In this document: positions 63,210 to 64,000 of the stretch, piece after piece
How positions within the stretch are numbered: the stretch's first letter is position 1
How the letters are laid out: every line of letters starts with the position of its first letter
Notes under the pieces: model-generated
What the model saw: the letters and a program-made list of their open reading frames with translations, nothing else
The model's database searches: none
Told to the model about the DNA's origin: nothing
Origin: Micrococcales bacterium 72-143
Lineage (GTDB): Bacteria; Actinomycetota; Actinomycetes; Actinomycetales; Microbacteriaceae
Assembly (NCBI GenBank): GCA_001898835.1
Contig: MKVM01000005.1
Span: 372,001-436,000, forward strand
Direction: 5' to 3'
DNA: 64,000 bases
Translations under genes and position numbers: made by a program

Positions 63210-64000
63210 ATGCCCGTCGCCACCCCGGACCAGTACGCCGAGATGCTCGACACGGCGAAGAAGAACGCCTTCGCCTTCCCCGCCATCAACGTGTCGAGCT
63301 CCTCGACCATCAACGCCGTGCTCCAGGGCCTCACCGAGGCGGGCTCCGACGGCATCCTCCAGGTCACGACGGGCGGCGCCGACTACTTCGCCGGCCAGAG
63401 CGTCAAGGCGCGCGCATCCGGCGCCCTCGCCTTCGCGGCGTTCGTGCACGAGGTCGCCAAGAACTACCCCATCACGGTCGCGCTGCACACCGACCACTGC
63501 CCGAAGGACGCGCTGCCCGGCTTCGTGCTGCCGCTCATCGAGGCCTCCGAGGCGGAGGTGAAGGCCGGCCGCAACCCGATCTTCCAGTCGCACATGTGGG
63601 ACGGCTCCGCCGTGCCGCTCGCCGAGAACCTCGAGATCGCGAAGGAGCTACTGCCGCGGCTGAAGGCCATCCGCGCCATCCTCGAGGTCGAGATCGGCGT
63701 CGTCGGCGGCGAGGAGGACGGCGTGCAGCACGAGGGAAGCAACGAGGCCCTCTACACGACCCTCGGCGACGTCGAGCAGGCCGTCGAGGCGCTGGGCCTC
63801 GGCGAGAACGGCCGCTACATCGCGGCGCTCACCTTCGGCAACGTGCACGGCGTCTACAAGCCCGGCAACGTGAAGCTGCGCCCCGAGCTGCTCGGCGAGA
63901 TCCAGGCCGGCATCGCCGCGAAGCACGGCACCGGCCCGAAGCCCCTCGACCTGGTGTTCCACGGCGGGTCGGGATCGACGGATGCCGAGATCGCCGAGGC
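63210..64000 (+). CDS. fbaA: Class II fructose-bisphosphate aldolase (3' partial)
   Basis: Zinc-dependent aldolase of glycolysis and gluconeogenesis. The frame runs off the window end after 263 codons of an expected roughly 340. Zinc and catalytic segments: ALHTDHCPKDAL (His and the catalytic Asp), SHMWDGSAVPL, LEVEIGVVGGEEDGV, FGNVHGVYKPG (zinc His) and LVFHGGSGSTD (zinc His). An AGGAGG site precedes the ATG. The type matches the long actinobacterial class IIA enzymes. Confidence 0.96.
   Translation, partial: MPVATPDQYAEMLDTAKKNAFAFPAINVSSSSTINAVLQGLTEAGSDGILQVTTGGADYFAGQSVKARASGALAFAAFVHEVAKNYPITVALHTDHCPKDALPGFVLPLIEASEAEVKAGRNPIFQSHMWDGSAVPLAENLEIAKELLPRLKAIRAILEVEIGVVGGEEDGVQHEGSNEALYTTLGDVEQAVEALGLGENGRYIAALTFGNVHGVYKPGNVKLRPELLGEIQAGIAAKHGTGPKPLDLVFHGGSGSTDAEIAE

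Overview
The window is about 71% G+C, gene-dense and uninterrupted by rRNA, tRNA, prophage or insertion sequences. It looks like the chromosome of a Gram-positive actinobacterium of the family Microbacteriaceae. Evidence: EfeUOB behind an IdeR/DtxR-type box, leaderless genes with TANNNT six to eight bases before the start codon, the dapC-fdxA-small membrane protein order, a 56-aa DUF3117 protein, a CelR/CebR-type operator before a GH9 cellulase, and two small proteins of a family I associate with Microbacteriaceae (DUF7882-like). The genus cannot be fixed from sequence alone.

Layout. 1-7.6 kb: an aldehyde dehydrogenase cut by the window edge, tatB, an O-methyltransferase, DUF3117, a PIG-V-like membrane mannosyltransferase, the divergent lysine/peptidoglycan genes dapE and dapD, and a DUF559 nuclease-like gene bracketed by palindromic repeats. 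7.6-20.7 kb: gltA, dapC, fdxA, a membrane protein, the efeUOB iron uptake operon, an SGNH hydrolase, a lipoprotein, typA and a membrane protein. 18.8-26.0 kb: a peptide-type ABC importer with solute-binding lipoproteins at both ends of the operon. 26.3-33.2 kb: a DCC-family protein, a CPBP protease, a Pro-rich micro-protein, a peroxiredoxin and gcvTHP behind a tandem glycine riboswitch. 33.2-45.3 kb: an N-formylglutamate amidohydrolase-like enzyme, a Dcu-type C4-dicarboxylate carrier, a large membrane protein with a patatin-like domain, three small proteins of unknown function, an MFS exporter with glutaminase, and a methyltransferase. 45.4-50.9 kb: an acyltransferase, an SMR guanidinium exporter under a guanidine-III riboswitch, ychF and an exonuclease. 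51.3-64 kb: methylmalonate-semialdehyde dehydrogenase, rmuC, the GH9 enzyme, a TetR-controlled heterodimeric ABC exporter, glpK and the start of fbaA.

How the genes work together. Iron is taken up by EfeUOB under iron-dependent repression. Cellulose-derived sugars, peptides, C4-dicarboxylates, glycine, glutamine and glycerol feed central metabolism (gltA, gcvTHP, glsA, glpK, fbaA). Two riboswitches sense small nitrogen compounds, glycine and guanidine.

The least explained material lies between genes. Four copies of an inverted repeat with arms like CAGAAATGCAGGAG and a loop of 50-54 bases are present. Three of them flank the DUF559 nuclease gene. Another palindrome of the same geometry but unrelated arms lies near 28.4 kb. 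A 25-bp-arm perfect palindrome lies at 27.7 kb, and a 21-base tandem array lies at 51.2 kb.
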